Assembly: GCF_002263495.1 (NCBI RefSeq)
Contig: NZ_CP022753.1
Span: 6,006,312 to 6,070,311, forward strand
DNA length: 64,000 nucleotides
Origin: Nocardiopsis gilva YIM 90087
GTDB taxonomy: Bacteria > Actinomycetota > Actinomycetes > Streptosporangiales > Streptosporangiaceae
Direction of reading: 5' to 3'
The notes under the pieces were generated by a model, which worked only from the letters and a program-made list of their open reading frames with translations, did no database searches and had not been told where the DNA came from. Within the stretch, counting starts at the first letter, position 1. Each line of letters begins with the position of its first letter. Positions 17,988 through 25,591 of this stretch are shown piece after piece. Both the position numbers and the translations under genes were made by a program.

Positions 17988-18470
17988 CTATGCCCGCGCT
18001 GTGAAGCGGACGAAGGGGCGCTCCCGCCCCACCGCGCGGAAGTCGGACTCGCTCCCGTCGACCTCGAACCCCATGACGCGGGCGAGTTTGCGCGCGGCGC
18101 GGGGATGGCGCTCCGCGTAGCGGGCCATCGCCTCCGCACCCTCGTCGGCTGAGAGCGGCGTCGCCGTCGCCCGCATGGCGCGGGTGCCGACCTGGACCGT
18201 GACCTCCGGCGTCCTCAGCACGTTCTTGTACCAGTCGGCCTTCTCACCAAAGCCAGAGCAGCAGATGATGTGGCCCGACCGCAGGTCATCGTGGTTGACG
18301 ATCTCGATCACGACCCGGCGCTCGCGCCCGGACACCCGTCCGGTGTGGGTCAGCAGCATGACCCGGGTGCCGAACATCCACCCCAGGCGAGCCCGGAAGA
18401 GGTGGATCGGCAGCCGCGCCAGCCACCGGAGGACGCCGGTGGGAGGTGCGGGGCGTTCGATGACCTTCAT
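17988..18470 (-). CDS. Deazaflavin (F420)-dependent nitroreductase-family protein
   Basis: A 160-residue split-barrel protein of the DDN family. Typical elements are LTHTGRVSGRERRVVIE, the IICCSGFGEKADWYKN region and the C-terminal VGRERPFVRF. Relatives bind F420H2 and reduce quinones or nitro compounds. The ATG overlaps the stop of the upstream PNPOx gene (ATGA), so the two are translationally coupled and form an operon with the VOC gene. Substrate unknown. All three products are oxidoreductase or detoxification folds, so a stress or xenobiotic role is likely. Confidence 0.85.
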   Translation of the reverse strand: MKVIERPAPPTGVLRWLARLPIHLFRARLGWMFGTRVMLLTHTGRVSGRERRVVIEIVNHDDLRSGHIICCSGFGEKADWYKNVLRTPEVTVQVGTRAMRATATPLSADEGAEAMARYAERHPRAARKLARVMGFEVDGSESDFRAVGRERPFVRFTARA

Positions 18471-19375
18471 GACGGGATTCTTGCATCCGGGTTGGCCGGT
18501 GAGTAGTCCGGTGGGCCCCAACGGAGCGGAAGTGCGGCGGGGGTTTCGGCGACGTCGGTGACGGTGAAGTCGACGACCCGGTGTGCCCCGGGGAATTCGG
18601 CGACGCGCTCGGCGCTCCAGTCGACCGATGCCGTTCCGGACAGCCGCAGTAGCGTGCCCTGGGCCCAGTCGATGAACAGGAGCCCGGCCCGCGGAGCGTT
18701 CTCGATGTTTCCCAGGCTCATGTACATCGAGTTCCCGCGGTAGTCCGGCCAGCTGAGTTGCTGGTCGCAGCGGACGCGGACGAACCCCGGGTTTCCACCG
18801 CGATGCGAGGCGTCGCAGTCGCCGGGTGTGTCCCGGGTGGCAAGGAAGAATGTGTCCGCCGCGGCGACAAGGAGGCGTTGCGCCGCGGTGAGCCTGGTGC
18901 CGCGCGTTGTGGTGTGACGGTCCGAAACGGAGTCCGTGCCCTCGACGATTCGACGCTGGATGTACTTCGGGCAGTTGGCATAGACCTGGTCGATCTGGAC
19001 GCGCAGGCCGCCGCCGACGCGGAAGGCACGTCCGTTGACTCGCATCCGCCGCCTGCGCTCCTGGTCCAGGGCGATCATGCCGACCCGGGTGGGTGTGGAG
19101 AGCACGCTGGCGAGCGGGTCGTCAGGGCGCGGCCCGGCGGTGATTCGGACGGTGGTCGGATCGTCAGCGCGGACGAACCCCTGAGGGCCGGCGAGAGCGG
19201 TGCACCAGACACGCTCCTCCGCGTCCGCCGCCCCGACGACGACCATTCGGCGTTCGATGAGGAACCGGGCCGCCACCTCCGGTATCTCGGACTTGATCGA
19301 TCGTCCCGCGTGCTCGGCCTCCTGGACTTCCCCGGCGCGTTCCTGCACACGGCGTTCACCGGCGTGGTACTCCAT
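18467..19375 (-). CDS. Pyridoxamine-5'-phosphate-oxidase-family split-barrel protein
   Basis: A 302-residue flavin-binding split-barrel protein. It begins MEYHAGERRVQERAG, a signature of the actinobacterial PNPOx-like group. The barrel strands are ARFLIERRMVVVGAAD, with a second barrel region from about residue 160 (AADTFFLATR, GNSMYMSLGNI, ARAGLLFIDW). The duplicated barrel explains the length, about double a single PNPOx domain. It probably binds FMN, F420 or heme rather than making PLP. Its stop overlaps the downstream deazaflavin reductase start, and the VOC gene lies 62 nt upstream on the same strand. Confidence 0.8.
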   Translation of the reverse strand: MEYHAGERRVQERAGEVQEAEHAGRSIKSEIPEVAARFLIERRMVVVGAADAEERVWCTALAGPQGFVRADDPTTVRITAGPRPDDPLASVLSTPTRVGMIALDQERRRRMRVNGRAFRVGGGLRVQIDQVYANCPKYIQRRIVEGTDSVSDRHTTTRGTRLTAAQRLLVAAADTFFLATRDTPGDCDASHRGGNPGFVRVRCDQQLSWPDYRGNSMYMSLGNIENAPRAGLLFIDWAQGTLLRLSGTASVDWSAERVAEFPGAHRVVDFTVTDVAETPAALPLRWGPPDYSPANPDARIPS

Positions 19376-19437
19376 GCCGCTTCCTTCCCCCGACCGTCAT
19401 CGGCGTGCACGACCGCTGTGCCCGCGTGGTCCCTCGC

Positions 19438-19884
19438 CTAGAAGAACCCGCAGGTGGGGGTGGTGCCCTGGGGCGCCGGAAGCTCCTCCGCTCCGTTCGT
19501 GGCGTAGATCTCCAGCCGGATCCCGTCGGGGTCGCTGAAGAAGATGCCGCCGGAACGTCCCCCTTCGCGGTGCGCGACCGCTCCGTCGTGGACCAACTCC
19601 ACTCCCAGATCGCGCAGCACGGCTTCGGCGGAGCGGACCTGATCCATGTCGTCGACCTGGAAGGAGAGGTGGTGCAGGCCGGGACGGTCGACCGGGAAGG
19701 CGCCGGTGCTCTGCTGCCAGAGCGTCAGTACCAGGGTGCCGTCGTTACTGAGGAAGGCCCAGCGGCGGTCCCCGTCGGAGCCCTCGCTCTGCACGGTGTA
19801 GCCGAGGAGCTTGACGTAGAAGTCGCGGGAGCGATCGAGGTCGCTGACGTTCAGGCCGACGTGGCCGGTTTGGGGGCTGCCCAT
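19438..19884 (-). CDS. VOC-family (glyoxalase-fold) protein
   Basis: A 148-residue single-chain vicinal-oxygen-chelate protein with two beta-alpha-beta-beta-beta modules: first GHVGLNVSDLDRSRDFYVKL, second LHHLSFQVDDMDQV ending with DPDGIRLEIYA. Metal ligands are expected at the first His, the second-module His and the Glu of RLEIY. It could be a dioxygenase, a glyoxalase or a drug-binding protein. It is the first gene of a three-gene minus-strand run with PNPOx and deazaflavin-reductase genes. The upstream region contains GGGTTAACC-like repeats next to a divergent broken regulator gene. Confidence 0.85.
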   Translation of the reverse strand: MGSPQTGHVGLNVSDLDRSRDFYVKLLGYTVQSEGSDGDRRWAFLSNDGTLVLTLWQQSTGAFPVDRPGLHHLSFQVDDMDQVRSAEAVLRDLGVELVHDGAVAHREGGRSGGIFFSDPDGIRLEIYATNGAEELPAPQGTTPTCGFF

Positions 19885-20066
19885 GGTGTCGCTCCAAGGT
19901 CGATGGGTTAACCACTCACAGGGACTTTAGGGGTTACCCTCCCTGCGGGTCAACCGTCTAACATGTTTTACGGGGGTTAGGTCCGCGCCGCTCTGTCCCG
20001 TCGTCCCGGCGCGGCCATTAGGGTGGGGTGCCCCAAACGGCGACGGCGGCCAGGAGGAATGCACGG

Positions 20067-20615
20067 ATGACCGACCCGGGTGGAGTCGACCCGCGTCCAC
20101 TCGTCGGTGAGCCCCTCGCCCTGGATCTGCTGAACACCCGATGGTTCCGCGGGGGCTCGCACGATCTCCTGGAGCGCCCGGCGGGGCTGCGGATCTGGCT
20201 CACGTCGGCCGGGTTCCCGACGCCGACAACGGGGAGGCTGCGTACCGCGCTGTACTCACCGCGCGCGACGCCATCGCCGCGGTGATCGCGACCCCTGACG
20301 ACCCTGGCGCACACGCCGCCCTCAACTCCGTGCTCGACCACGGCCGCCTGCGCCGGGCGCTGTCCCTGAAGGCCCCGTCACCTCCCCGAGACCGCCGCCC
20401 CGGAGTGGGCCGTCGCCTGGGCGGCCTGCGAGAACTACCTCTCTCTCGTGGAGCGTGCGGCCGACCGCATCCGCAGGTGCGAGGGCGATCACTGCGTCCT
20501 GTACTTCTTCGACACCTCGCGCAACGGCACTCGGCGCTGGTGCTCCATGGCGGTCTGCGGCAACCGCGCCAAGGCGCAGCGCCACTACCGGAAGGGCAAG
20601 CTCCCCCCGAGGTAA
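20067..20615 (+). pseudogene. CGNR zinc-finger regulator gene with two compensating frameshifts
   Basis: The ATG at 20067 follows AGGAGG and starts a typical ABATE/CGNR N-terminus (LVGEPLALDLLNTRWF). Coding leaves frame 3 for frame 2 at about 20218 (DADNGEAAYRAVLTARDAI) and returns to frame 3 at about 20370 (PEWAVAWAACENYLSL). It ends with a complete CGNR zinc finger (CEGDHCVLYFFDTSRNGT, then WCSMAVCGNRAKAQRHYRK) and stops at 20615. The total length of 183 codons is exactly that of an intact family member, so one base lost and one gained, or two sequencing errors, would explain it. These proteins are usually transcription regulators of neighbouring genes. Confidence 0.75.
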
Positions 20616-20698
20616 GGGACCGGACCGCGGCGCCCTTTCCCCAGGTGGTCCAATACGGACCGACTAGTACGTCGTTGAAGACGAAAAAATCCTCTTTT

Positions 20699-20721
20699 GG
20701 ACTTCTTGTCGCGAAAAGTCC
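20699..20721. promoter_or_regulatory. Inverted repeat upstream of the snapalysin gene
   Basis: GGACTT at 20699-20704 and AAGTCC at 20716-20721 form a 6-bp dyad with an 11-nt centre in an AT-rich patch 74 nt before the protease start. It could be an operator for the protease gene. Family members are often controlled by a LysR protein, but no lysR gene is present here. Confidence 0.35.
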
Positions 20722-20794
20722 TCACACGTACGCTCACCGAGACCCCACAGGGTCGACCGCAGTTGAGGCTCTTTCTCATCCCCCGGAGACACGA

Positions 20795-21391
20795 ATGCTG
20801 CGAAGAACCACGGCGGGCGCACTCATCAGTGTCGCTATCGCCGCGTTTTCCCTGGTCGGCGGGGTGTCCAGCGCCACCGCCGCGACCACGTCCCCCACAC
20901 CGGAGCAGGCACGACAGACCCAGTCGCTGCAGACCACGCTCTACTACGACGACAGCCGGGCCGCGGAGTTCAAGGACGCCGTCGCCAAAGGCGCCCAATC
21001 GTGGAACGACAACGTCAACAACGTCACCCTGAAGCGCGCCGCGCCGGGTCAACGCGCCGAGATCACCGTCTACGCCAGCAACGGATGGCCGCGGGCCATC
21101 CTCGGCCCGGTCCGCCCCGGCGGGTCCGTCTGGATCGAGATGGGCCGCCAAGCGGTGAACCAGGGCCATGACCCGGTTCGCATCGCGGCGCACGAGTTCG
21201 GCCACAGCCTCGGGCTCCCCGATATGAAGCCCGGCCCCTGCTCATCGCTGATGTCCGGCTCGACCGGCGGCGTGAACTGCAAGAACGCAACCCCCAACGC
21301 CGCCGAGCGCGCCCGCGCCGAGCGGAACTACGGCGTTGCCGAAGCCGGTCGCGCACCCGCCGCCGGTGTCACCGTCGTGGACGCGCCCTAG
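20795..21391 (+). CDS. Snapalysin-type small secreted metalloprotease (M7)
   Basis: A 198-residue secreted zinc endopeptidase. The Sec signal peptide has the hydrophobic core GALISVAIAAFSLVGGVSSA and an ATA cleavage region, followed by a short propeptide. The zinc motif is HEFGHSLGLPD, with His133, Glu134, His137 and the third ligand Asp143, the Asp ligand that defines snapalysins. Two Cys in the C-terminal part (GPCSSLMS, GGVNCKN) match the family disulfide. The ATG at 20795 is 8 codons before the hydrophobic core. Expected role is extracellular protein degradation. An 11-bp-stem terminator follows. Confidence 0.9.
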   Translation: MLRRTTAGALISVAIAAFSLVGGVSSATAATTSPTPEQARQTQSLQTTLYYDDSRAAEFKDAVAKGAQSWNDNVNNVTLKRAAPGQRAEITVYASNGWPRAILGPVRPGGSVWIEMGRQAVNQGHDPVRIAAHEFGHSLGLPDMKPGPCSSLMSGSTGGVNCKNATPNAAERARAERNYGVAEAGRAPAAGVTVVDAP

Positions 21392-21474
21392 GCGCCGCGA
21401 CGACCCCGATCAAGGGTCGACGGCCTTCGGGCCGAACGCTCCGAATCCTGACATCCCCCACAGGGTTCGGAGGG

Positions 21475-21501
21475 GGCGGACGCCGGCCATCGGCGTCCGC
21501 C
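21475..21501 (+). terminator. Strong terminator after snapalysin
   Basis: GGCGGACGCCG at 21475-21485 pairs perfectly with CGGCGTCCGCC at 21491-21501 across a 5-nt loop. A second, looser stem (CTCCGAA 21439-21445 with TTCGGAG 21466-21472) precedes it. Both lie between the snapalysin stop and the BNR-protein gene. Confidence 0.75.
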
Positions 21502-21581
21502 ACACGTCACCTCGTTCAAGCTGAGAAAATGTCAGTGTCGTGTGTCACAGTGAGCTCTAACGACTGATTTGGGGGCTCGCC

Positions 21582-22682
21582 ATGGCATATCTCCTGGTCA
21601 TAGGTACACGCAAAGGCCTGTTCACCGCCCGCAGCGACGATCGGAAGCGCTGGGAGGTCGACGGCCCGCACCGCCTCGACCCCGTCGACTTCGCGAACAT
21701 GATGGGGTCCTACGCCGTCGGCATCGACCCGCACACGCGGCGCATCCTGGTCGGATCCGAAAGCTCGCACTTCGGACCCAGTGTGTGGTTCAGCGACGAC
21801 CTCGGGGCCACCTGGCAGGAGCCGAAGGAACAGCCGATCGCCTTCCCTCCCGATACCGACACCTCATTCACCCGCGTGTGGCAGTTCGCCTTCACCGACA
21901 AACCCGGCGTCGTGTACGCGGGCGTCGAACCGCACGGCCTGTTCCGTTCCACCGACGGCGGGGAGAGCTACGAGATCGTGCGGGCCCTGTACGACCACCC
22001 GCACCGCCCCGAGTGGATGCCCGGCGCCGGAGGCGCGGCCATCCATACCATCCTCCCCGGTCGGGTGACCGCCAACGGCACCGACCCGCACGCCATGACC
22101 GTCGCCATGTCCACCGGGGGCGTCTACCGGACGGTCGACGACGGTGCGTCCTGGACACCCGTCAACAAGGGCATCCGCGCCGGATTCCAGCCCGATGAGT
22201 ACCCCGAGTTCAACCAGTGCGTGCACAAGGTGGCCGTCGCCTCCGACGGTGTCTTCTTCCTGCAGAACCACCACGGCGTCTACCGCACCGAGGACCCCGC
22301 CGCCGGGTGGACGTCCATCGCCGACGGCCTGCCCTCCGACTTCGGGTTCGCCATGGTCGCCCACCCGCATGTCCCGGGGACGGTGCTCAACTTCCCCGTC
22401 ATCAGCCAGGAGGTCCACCTGCCGGCCGACCACAAGCTGCGGGCGTTCCGCACCGACGACGGCGGCGGCAGCTGGCGGTCGGTGAGCGCCGGCCTGCCCA
22501 CCGATCCCTACTACGGCATCGTGCTGCGCGACGCCGCCTGCACCGACGGAGCCGACGTGCCCGGTTTCTACTTCGGCACCCGCTCGGGCGACGTTTTCGC
22601 CACCACCGACGAGAGCGCGGAGTGGCAGCAGGTCGTGGGGCACCTTCCCGACGTGCTGTGCGTGCGCGCGGTGGAGGTGTAG
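21582..22682 (+). CDS. BNR-repeat / sialidase-like beta-propeller protein
   Basis: A 366-residue beta-propeller without a signal peptide. Several Asp-box-like BNR repeats are visible: SDDLGATWQ, STDGGESYE, TVDDGASWT, TDDGGGSWR. The start MAYLLVIGTRKGLFTARSDD is typical of cytoplasmic actinobacterial homologues annotated as exo-alpha-sialidase. The catalytic Arg/Tyr/Glu set of true sialidases is not evident, so it more likely binds a protein or ligand. It is followed 5 nt later by a MoaD/ThiS-like ubiquitin-fold gene, an arrangement suggesting the two proteins act together. No ribosome site beyond a weak GGGGG precedes the ATG. Confidence 0.8.
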   Translation: MAYLLVIGTRKGLFTARSDDRKRWEVDGPHRLDPVDFANMMGSYAVGIDPHTRRILVGSESSHFGPSVWFSDDLGATWQEPKEQPIAFPPDTDTSFTRVWQFAFTDKPGVVYAGVEPHGLFRSTDGGESYEIVRALYDHPHRPEWMPGAGGAAIHTILPGRVTANGTDPHAMTVAMSTGGVYRTVDDGASWTPVNKGIRAGFQPDEYPEFNQCVHKVAVASDGVFFLQNHHGVYRTEDPAAGWTSIADGLPSDFGFAMVAHPHVPGTVLNFPVISQEVHLPADHKLRAFRTDDGGGSWRSVSAGLPTDPYYGIVLRDAACTDGADVPGFYFGTRSGDVFATTDESAEWQQVVGHLPDVLCVRAVEV

Positions 22683-22687
22683 ACACG

Positions 22688-22978
22688 ATGGGCGCGACCG
22701 TGTTCCTTCCGCAGGCGCTCCAGGCCGACTCCGGCGGGGTGGCCAAGGTCGACATCCCGCTGGGCGACGGTGGCACCCTGCCGCTGAGCGGCGTCCTCGA
22801 CGAACTGGCCTCGCGCCATCCGCGCCTGAACCAGCGGATCCGCGATGAGCAGGGCCGTCTGCGGCGCTTCGTCAATGTCTACGTCGACTCCGACGAGTGC
22901 CGCGCGCTGTCCGGTCTCGACACGCCCGTCACCAACGGCAGCGAGGTACGGGTGATGCCGTCCGTTGCCGGGGGCTGA
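22688..22978 (+). CDS. MoaD/ThiS-family ubiquitin-like protein
   Basis: A 96-residue beta-grasp protein. It starts MGATVFLPQALQ and ends SEVRVMPSVAGG. The C-terminal Gly-Gly is the feature by which MoaD, ThiS and ubiquitin-like sulfur carriers are adenylated and thiocarboxylated. The strand NGSEVRVMPSVAGG is the canonical last strand. No MoaE, ThiG or E1-like gene is present nearby; its only linked partner is the BNR propeller gene 5 nt upstream. It may be a sulfur carrier for an unlinked pathway or a protein modifier. The gene is complete. Confidence 0.85.
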   Translation: MGATVFLPQALQADSGGVAKVDIPLGDGGTLPLSGVLDELASRHPRLNQRIRDEQGRLRRFVNVYVDSDECRALSGLDTPVTNGSEVRVMPSVAGG

Positions 22979-23079
22979 CCTGGCCGGCCATCGCGCTCCC
23001 GTGTCCCACCGCCGCGATCGTATCCGGGGGTCCCGCGCGCGACGCGCGGCGGTCGGGACACGCCGCCGAGGCCTGCCGG

Positions 23080-23703
23080 TCAGGTCACCGCAGCGCCCTG
23101 ACCGTCGTGTCGCGATGCGGGCGGTGCGGTGCCGACCAGGCGCCGCGCCGCCTCCACCACGGCCGCCCTCCGCTGCTCCAAGCCCTGGTCGGGGGCGCTC
23201 TGGGCGGCGAGCGTGCGCAGGTCGTGCGGCGCCATCAGCCAGGCCGAGGCGAGCGCTATCAGCATCGAGAGCAGGTCGTAGGGGTCCCACACCGGATCAA
23301 CGCGACCGGCCTCCTGTGCCCGGCGCACCGTGGCGACCTTGGCCCGGTAGATGTCCAGCCGAGGGTGTCCCTCAGGCAGCTGCTCGCGCGATCCCTCCAG
23401 CCAGGCCCACGCCAGCACCCGCTGCCGTCGCGGGTCGGCGTTGAGGTAGTCGAACAGCCGACCCACATAGTCGGGCAGGTCCTCGCTGATGGGCACCGCC
23501 TCGACGACCTGCTCCACTTCGGCCGAGATCACCTCGCTGAACAGCTCCTCCTTGGTGCCGAAGTAGGCGTAGAGGCGTTCCTTGCTGGCCTTCGCGGTGT
23601 CGGCGATGCGGTTGATGCGGGCGCCGGCCACGCCGTGCACGGTGAACTCCTCGGCCGCGGCGGCGAGGATGCGCGCGCGTGTCGCCTCTCCCTGTGCTCG
23701 CAT
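23080..23703 (-). CDS. TetR-family repressor of the aldo/keto reductase gene
   Basis: A 207-residue regulator. The N-terminal HTH is RARILAAAAEEFTVHG, then INRIADTAKASKERLYAYFG, a close match to the TetR profile. The C-terminal domain contains GRLFDYLNADPRRQRVLAWA, as in many actinobacterial TetR proteins. The ATG at 23703 has no clear Shine-Dalgarno sequence, so the message may be leaderless or nearly so. It diverges from an aldo/keto reductase gene, and two matching 16-bp operators lie between them, giving strong support for local autoregulation. Confidence 0.88.
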   Translation of the reverse strand: MRAQGEATRARILAAAAEEFTVHGVAGARINRIADTAKASKERLYAYFGTKEELFSEVISAEVEQVVEAVPISEDLPDYVGRLFDYLNADPRRQRVLAWAWLEGSREQLPEGHPRLDIYRAKVATVRRAQEAGRVDPVWDPYDLLSMLIALASAWLMAPHDLRTLAAQSAPDQGLEQRRAAVVEAARRLVGTAPPASRHDGQGAAVT

Positions 23704-23716
23704 GAGACCAGTATCG

Positions 23717-23783
23717 CAAACCAAATGGTTTGACCGGCTCGATCGAGCAGGCATAGTGTCCAATTGGCGAACCAACTGGTTCG
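23717..23783. promoter_or_regulatory. Twin TetR operators
   Basis: Two perfect 7-2-7 dyads share the consensus CRAACCAnnTGGTTYG: CAAACCAAATGGTTTG at 23717-23732 and CGAACCAACTGGTTCG at 23768-23783. Their centres are 51 bp apart, about five helical turns. They occupy the whole divergent promoter region between tetR and the aldo/keto reductase gene. Position, symmetry and duplication make these the most convincing operators in the window. Confidence 0.8.
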
Positions 23784-23873
23784 ACAGCTGAGCGCCGCGC
23801 GCCGCTCCTGCCCCGTGCGGCACTCCTGCGATCCAGCGAGGAGCATCACGCAGCACACGATCAAGGAGCAAGC

Positions 23874-24746
23874 GTGACCATCGACAACTCCGCCCGCACC
23901 GCCACCGCCTCCGGCACGTTCAGCATCGGCGGCGACCTCCCCGTCACCCGGCTCGGCTATGGCGCCATGCAGCTGACCGGCGAGGGCGTCTGGGGCGAAC
24001 CGAAGGACCGCGGCGAGGCCGTCCGCGTGCTGCGCCGCGCGGTCGAGCTCGGTGTCACCTTCATCGACACCGCTGACTCCTACGGCCCGGCGGTCAGTGA
24101 GCAGATCATCCGTGAGGCGCTGCACCCGTACGCCGACGACCTCGTCATCGCCACCAAGGGCGGCCTGACCCGCGCCGGCCCCGGCGACTGGCGGCCGGTC
24201 GGCCGCCCCGAGTACCTGCGCCAGCAGTGCGAGCTGAGCCTGCGCAACCTCGGCGTGGAGCGGATCGACCTCCACCAGCTGCACCGCATCGACCCCCAGG
24301 TCCCGCTCGCCGACCAGGTCGGGGAGCTGGCTCTGCTCAAGCAAGAGGGCAAGATCCGGCACATCGGCCTCTCCGAGGTGTCGGTGGCCGAGCTGGAGGA
24401 GGCACGGAAGATCACCGAGATCGCCTCGGTGCAGAACCTGTACAACCTGGCCGAGCGCCAGTCCGAGGAGCTCCTCGACCACGCGGAGCGCGAGGGTATC
24501 GCGTTCATCCCGTGGTTCCCGATCGCCACGGGGGAACTCGCCAAGCCCGGCGGCCCGCTGGACGTCCTGGCCAAGGAAGTCGGCGCGGCCCCGGCCCAGC
24601 TGGCGCTGGCCTGGCTGCTACGCCGGTCGCCGGTGATGCTGCCCATCCCGGGCACATCGAAGGTCGCTCACGTCGAGGAGAACATCGCCGCCGCCGGCGT
24701 CGAGCTGACCGATGAGCAGTTCGCGGCGCTGGCCACCGCGGTCTGA
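23874..24746 (+). CDS. Aldo/keto reductase
   Basis: A 290-residue NADPH-dependent oxidoreductase with a TIM-barrel. The catalytic tetrad is visible as Asp and Tyr in [10 protein letters not shown], Lys in VIATKGGL and His in HQLHRID. The NADP-binding end is [15 protein letters not shown]. Relatives reduce aldehydes or ketones, or detoxify reactive carbonyls. The start is a GTG at 23874 with AAGGAG upstream. It is the only evident target of the divergent TetR, so an inducer such as an aldehyde or quinone is likely. A 12-bp-stem terminator follows. Confidence 0.92.
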   Translation: MTIDNSARTATASGTFSIGGDLPVTRLGYGAMQLTGEGVWGEPKDRGEAVRVLRRAVELGVTFIDTADSYGPAVSEQIIREALHPYADDLVIATKGGLTRAGPGDWRPVGRPEYLRQQCELSLRNLGVERIDLHQLHRIDPQVPLADQVGELALLKQEGKIRHIGLSEVSVAELEEARKITEIASVQNLYNLAERQSEELLDHAEREGIAFIPWFPIATGELAKPGGPLDVLAKEVGAAPAQLALAWLLRRSPVMLPIPGTSKVAHVEENIAAAGVELTDEQFAALATAV

Positions 24747-24837
24747 ACATGTTGCGGCGTCGATATGCGATGACACGCATCGAGCCGAACCGCCGGGGTA
24801 GGGCGTAGGGCGGCGCTGAACGCCACACAAGGTTGCG

Positions 24838-24870
24838 CCCCGCCGCCCCACTTCCCCAGGGGCGGCGGGG
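24838..24870 (+). terminator. 12-bp GC stem terminator
   Basis: CCCCGCCGCCCC at 24838-24849 and GGGGCGGCGGGG at 24859-24870 form a perfect 12-bp stem with a 9-nt loop between the convergent aldo/keto reductase and membrane-protein genes. It can act in both directions. Confidence 0.75.
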
Positions 24871-24908
24871 TACCTTCACGAGTGAGCGGTGTCGGACTCA
24901 GAGGTCGG

Positions 24909-25343
24909 CTAGGCATCACCCTTGCTGAGGGCGAACATCGTTCCGGCCAGCACGATGCCGAAGAGCAGGTGGCCGGCGAGGCTCATCCACGCCATCTCGT
25001 TGAACATGAACATCTCCATGCCGAGCCAGGCAGGCATGATCATGAGTCCACCGACGACCCACAGGATCAGGCCCCAGACGACGCCCGCACCGAGAAGGCT
25101 CCACACCTTGTCAGAGTAGGCCCCCATGGCCAGCCCGAACAGGAGCCCGAAGAAGGCGGAGATGATCAGGTGGACCACGCCGCCGACGACGGCGTTGTCG
25201 CTGCCCACCAGCATGGCGACGGACTCCAGCATCCCCGTCATCGCCATCAGGATGCCGAAGATGATGCCGCCGCCGATTCCTGCCAGCACGCCCCTCCAGG
25301 CGTGCGTGACCGCGTGCGAGCGGGCGTGAGCGATCGTGGACAT
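24909..25343 (-). CDS. Four-helix membrane protein, unknown function
   Basis: A 144-residue integral membrane protein with four hydrophobic segments: GVLAGIGGGIIFGILMAM, VGGVVHLIISAFFGLLFGLA, LLGAGVVWGLILWVVGGLMI and WMSLAGHLLFGIVLAGTMFA. The N-terminus is His-rich (MSTIAHARSHAVTHAW), and Met-rich patches (MIMPAWLGMEMFMFNEMAWM) occur between helices 3 and 4, a composition seen in some metal-handling proteins. The ATG at 25343 is supported by GGAGGTG just upstream. A perfect CRP-type site lies 83 nt upstream. Specific function unknown. Confidence 0.7.
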   Translation of the reverse strand: MSTIAHARSHAVTHAWRGVLAGIGGGIIFGILMAMTGMLESVAMLVGSDNAVVGGVVHLIISAFFGLLFGLAMGAYSDKVWSLLGAGVVWGLILWVVGGLMIMPAWLGMEMFMFNEMAWMSLAGHLLFGIVLAGTMFALSKGDA

Positions 25344-25425
25344 TCCATCCACCTCCAAATCACGGCCCCCTCGGGCCGTAGAGGGAGCTTGCGAATTTAG
25401 CTTCGGCGCTATCTCGGCTGCATTC

Positions 25426-25441
25426 TGTGACCACGGTCACA
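25426..25441. promoter_or_regulatory. Canonical CRP/GlxR-type binding site
   Basis: TGTGACCACGGTCACA is a perfect 16-bp palindrome that fits the TGTGA-N6-TCACA consensus of CRP, Cmr and GlxR proteins exactly. It lies in the divergent region, 83 nt from the membrane-protein start and 150 nt from the HAD gene start. cAMP-type regulators of actinobacteria recognise this motif, so control of one or both genes is likely. Confidence 0.6.
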
Positions 25442-25591
25442 TAACAGCCGATGACTCCCTGTCGTTATGCGAGCGTGCCGTAGGCGAGACCGCACCTCCG
25501 GTGACTCGCGGGGTATGGACACCCACGTAGGAGTATTCCCGGCAGAGCGGCAGACATAGCGTGGCCGGGCGGATCGGAACGGGAGTGTGCC

